Shown: positions 6,654 through 7,422 of the stretch, one piece after another | How the letters are laid out: each line of letters begins with the position of its first letter | How positions within the stretch are numbered: position 1 is the stretch's first letter | Position numbers and translations under genes: made by a program | From: Rickettsia typhi | GTDB lineage: Bacteria; Pseudomonadota; Alphaproteobacteria; Rickettsiales; UBA1997 | Reading direction: 5' to 3' | DNA length: 7,422 bases | NCBI GenBank assembly: GCA_945861125.1 | Contig: CAMASZ010000058.1 | Coordinates: 1 to 7,422 of the forward strand | The notes under the pieces: generated by a model | The model's database searches: none | What the model saw: the letters and a program-made list of their open reading frames with translations, nothing else | What the model was told of the DNA's origin: nothing

Positions 6654-7422
6654 TTAATTAAGGCCGGTTATTTTATAAATATCTTCTTTAGTTTTAAAGG
6701 CAATTTCTTTGGCGTATAACTTGCCTTCATTTAGAATTTTTTGTAAGTAATCTTTATTATTCAAAAGTTGAGATATTTCTCTTGAAATAGGGATAATATT
6801 TGAAATTACTAAATCAGCTAGATCTTGCTTGAATTTTCCATAACCGGAATTTTGATATTGCATAGCAATTTCTTGAGGATCTTTTTCAGAAAAACCCGCA
6901 AATATATTTAATAAATTATAGATTTCAGGCCTATTTTCATTATAATCAATAAAAGCAAGTGAATCAGTTTTTGATTTTTTGATTTTTTTTGAAATCTCAT
7001 CAGCAGAATCAAATAAATTTATTCTTGACAAATCAGAAGAATCTGACTTGCTCATTTTTTTATTGCCATCCTGAAGTGACATTATTCTTTTTGTTTGCTT
7101 TATTATCAGAGGTTCGGGTAATTTAAAGTAATCAATCTTATATCGATAATTAAATGATTTCGCTATATCTCGACATAATTCAAGATGTTGTTTTTGATCC
7201 TCACCAACTGGCACTAAATCGGTTTTATAAAGCAAAATATCTGATGCCATCAAAACTGGGTACGAGTATAAACCAAGATTAGCTTTTTTACCATCACCAA
7301 TGCTATCAAAATCAGACTCTAATTCATTATTAATAACTAAATTAATATCTTCTGCACCAGAAAAAGAACCGACTTTATCTTTAAATTGCGTCATACGATT
7401 GAGCCAACCAAGAGAGGTAATT
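6654..7422 (-). CDS. trpS: Tryptophanyl-tRNA synthetase, N-terminus outside the window
   Basis: TrpS attaches tryptophan to its tRNA; it is a class I synthetase acting as a dimer in the cytoplasm. The frame is open to the window edge. The ATG at 7394 is internal, because the codons before it read ITSLGWLNR, and LGWLNRMTQFKDK is a continuous family motif. About 255 residues are visible, and the N-terminal roughly 90 with the ATP-binding HIGH-like motif should lie beyond 7422. Numbering from the Met at 7394, YSYPVLMASDILLY is at 43-56, VPVGEDQKQHLEL at 61-73 and the KMSKS loop at 113-117. All of these are intact, so the enzyme should be functional. An acidic insertion of roughly 20-25 residues separates FKDK from GLYSYPVL compared with E. 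coli TrpS. The gene ends with TAA at 6656-6654, 2 bp before nadA, and is the first visible gene of the minus-strand cluster. Confidence 0.97.
   Translation of the reverse strand, partial: ITSLGWLNRMTQFKDKVGSFSGAEDINLVINNELESDFDSIGDGKKANLGLYSYPVLMASDILLYKTDLVPVGEDQKQHLELCRDIAKSFNYRYKIDYFKLPEPLIIKQTKRIMSLQDGNKKMSKSDSSDLSRINLFDSADEISKKIKKSKTDSLAFIDYNENRPEIYNLLNIFAGFSEKDPQEIAMQYQNSGYGKFKQDLADLVISNIIPISREISQLLNNKDYLQKILNEGKLYAKEIAFKTKEDIYKITGLN

Overview
The window is AT-rich bacterial chromosome with tightly packed housekeeping genes. Every visible stop codon is TAA. The sequences look alphaproteobacterial: an LptE of the alphaproteobacterial type, an XseA starting with an NIPEYSVSQ-like segment, and a bacterial TrpS. 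The strong AT bias, long A/T homopolymers and loss of the usual gene neighbourhoods suggest a reduced, perhaps host-associated lineage such as the Rickettsiales or Holosporales. That placement is inference. No mobile element, CRISPR array, rRNA or tRNA gene is visible.

The layout has three blocks. (1) The left edge, minus strand, holds the 5' part of xseA (exonuclease VII large subunit). It runs off the window and is interrupted by a one-base frameshift in an A7 run. (2) A 415-bp gene-free stretch follows, with an imperfect inverted repeat at 771-872 that encloses a second small hairpin. It leads into a plus-strand cluster: a nitronate monooxygenase/FabK-like flavoprotein with a cysteine-bearing C-terminal extension, then pyrG (CTP synthase), then an LptE-like outer-membrane lipoprotein. 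The first two genes are 2 bp apart and the last two overlap by 8 bp, so they probably form one operon. (3) After a 146-bp convergent gap comes a minus-strand cluster read from the right edge: trpS (its 5' end lies outside the window), nadA and ispH, each separated by 2 bp.

Functionally these are core genes: DNA repair (xseA), CTP synthesis (pyrG), LPS export (lptE), tryptophan charging (trpS), NAD precursor synthesis (nadA) and the last step of the MEP isoprenoid pathway (ispH). NadA and IspH are both oxygen-sensitive [4Fe-4S] enzymes. The flavoprotein has four clustered cysteines that might also bind a metal or cluster, but that is only a hypothesis. I see no clear new defence or mobile system. 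The points most worth checking are the xseA frameshift, the 771-872 palindrome, the flavoprotein's C-terminal domain and an acidic insertion in TrpS.
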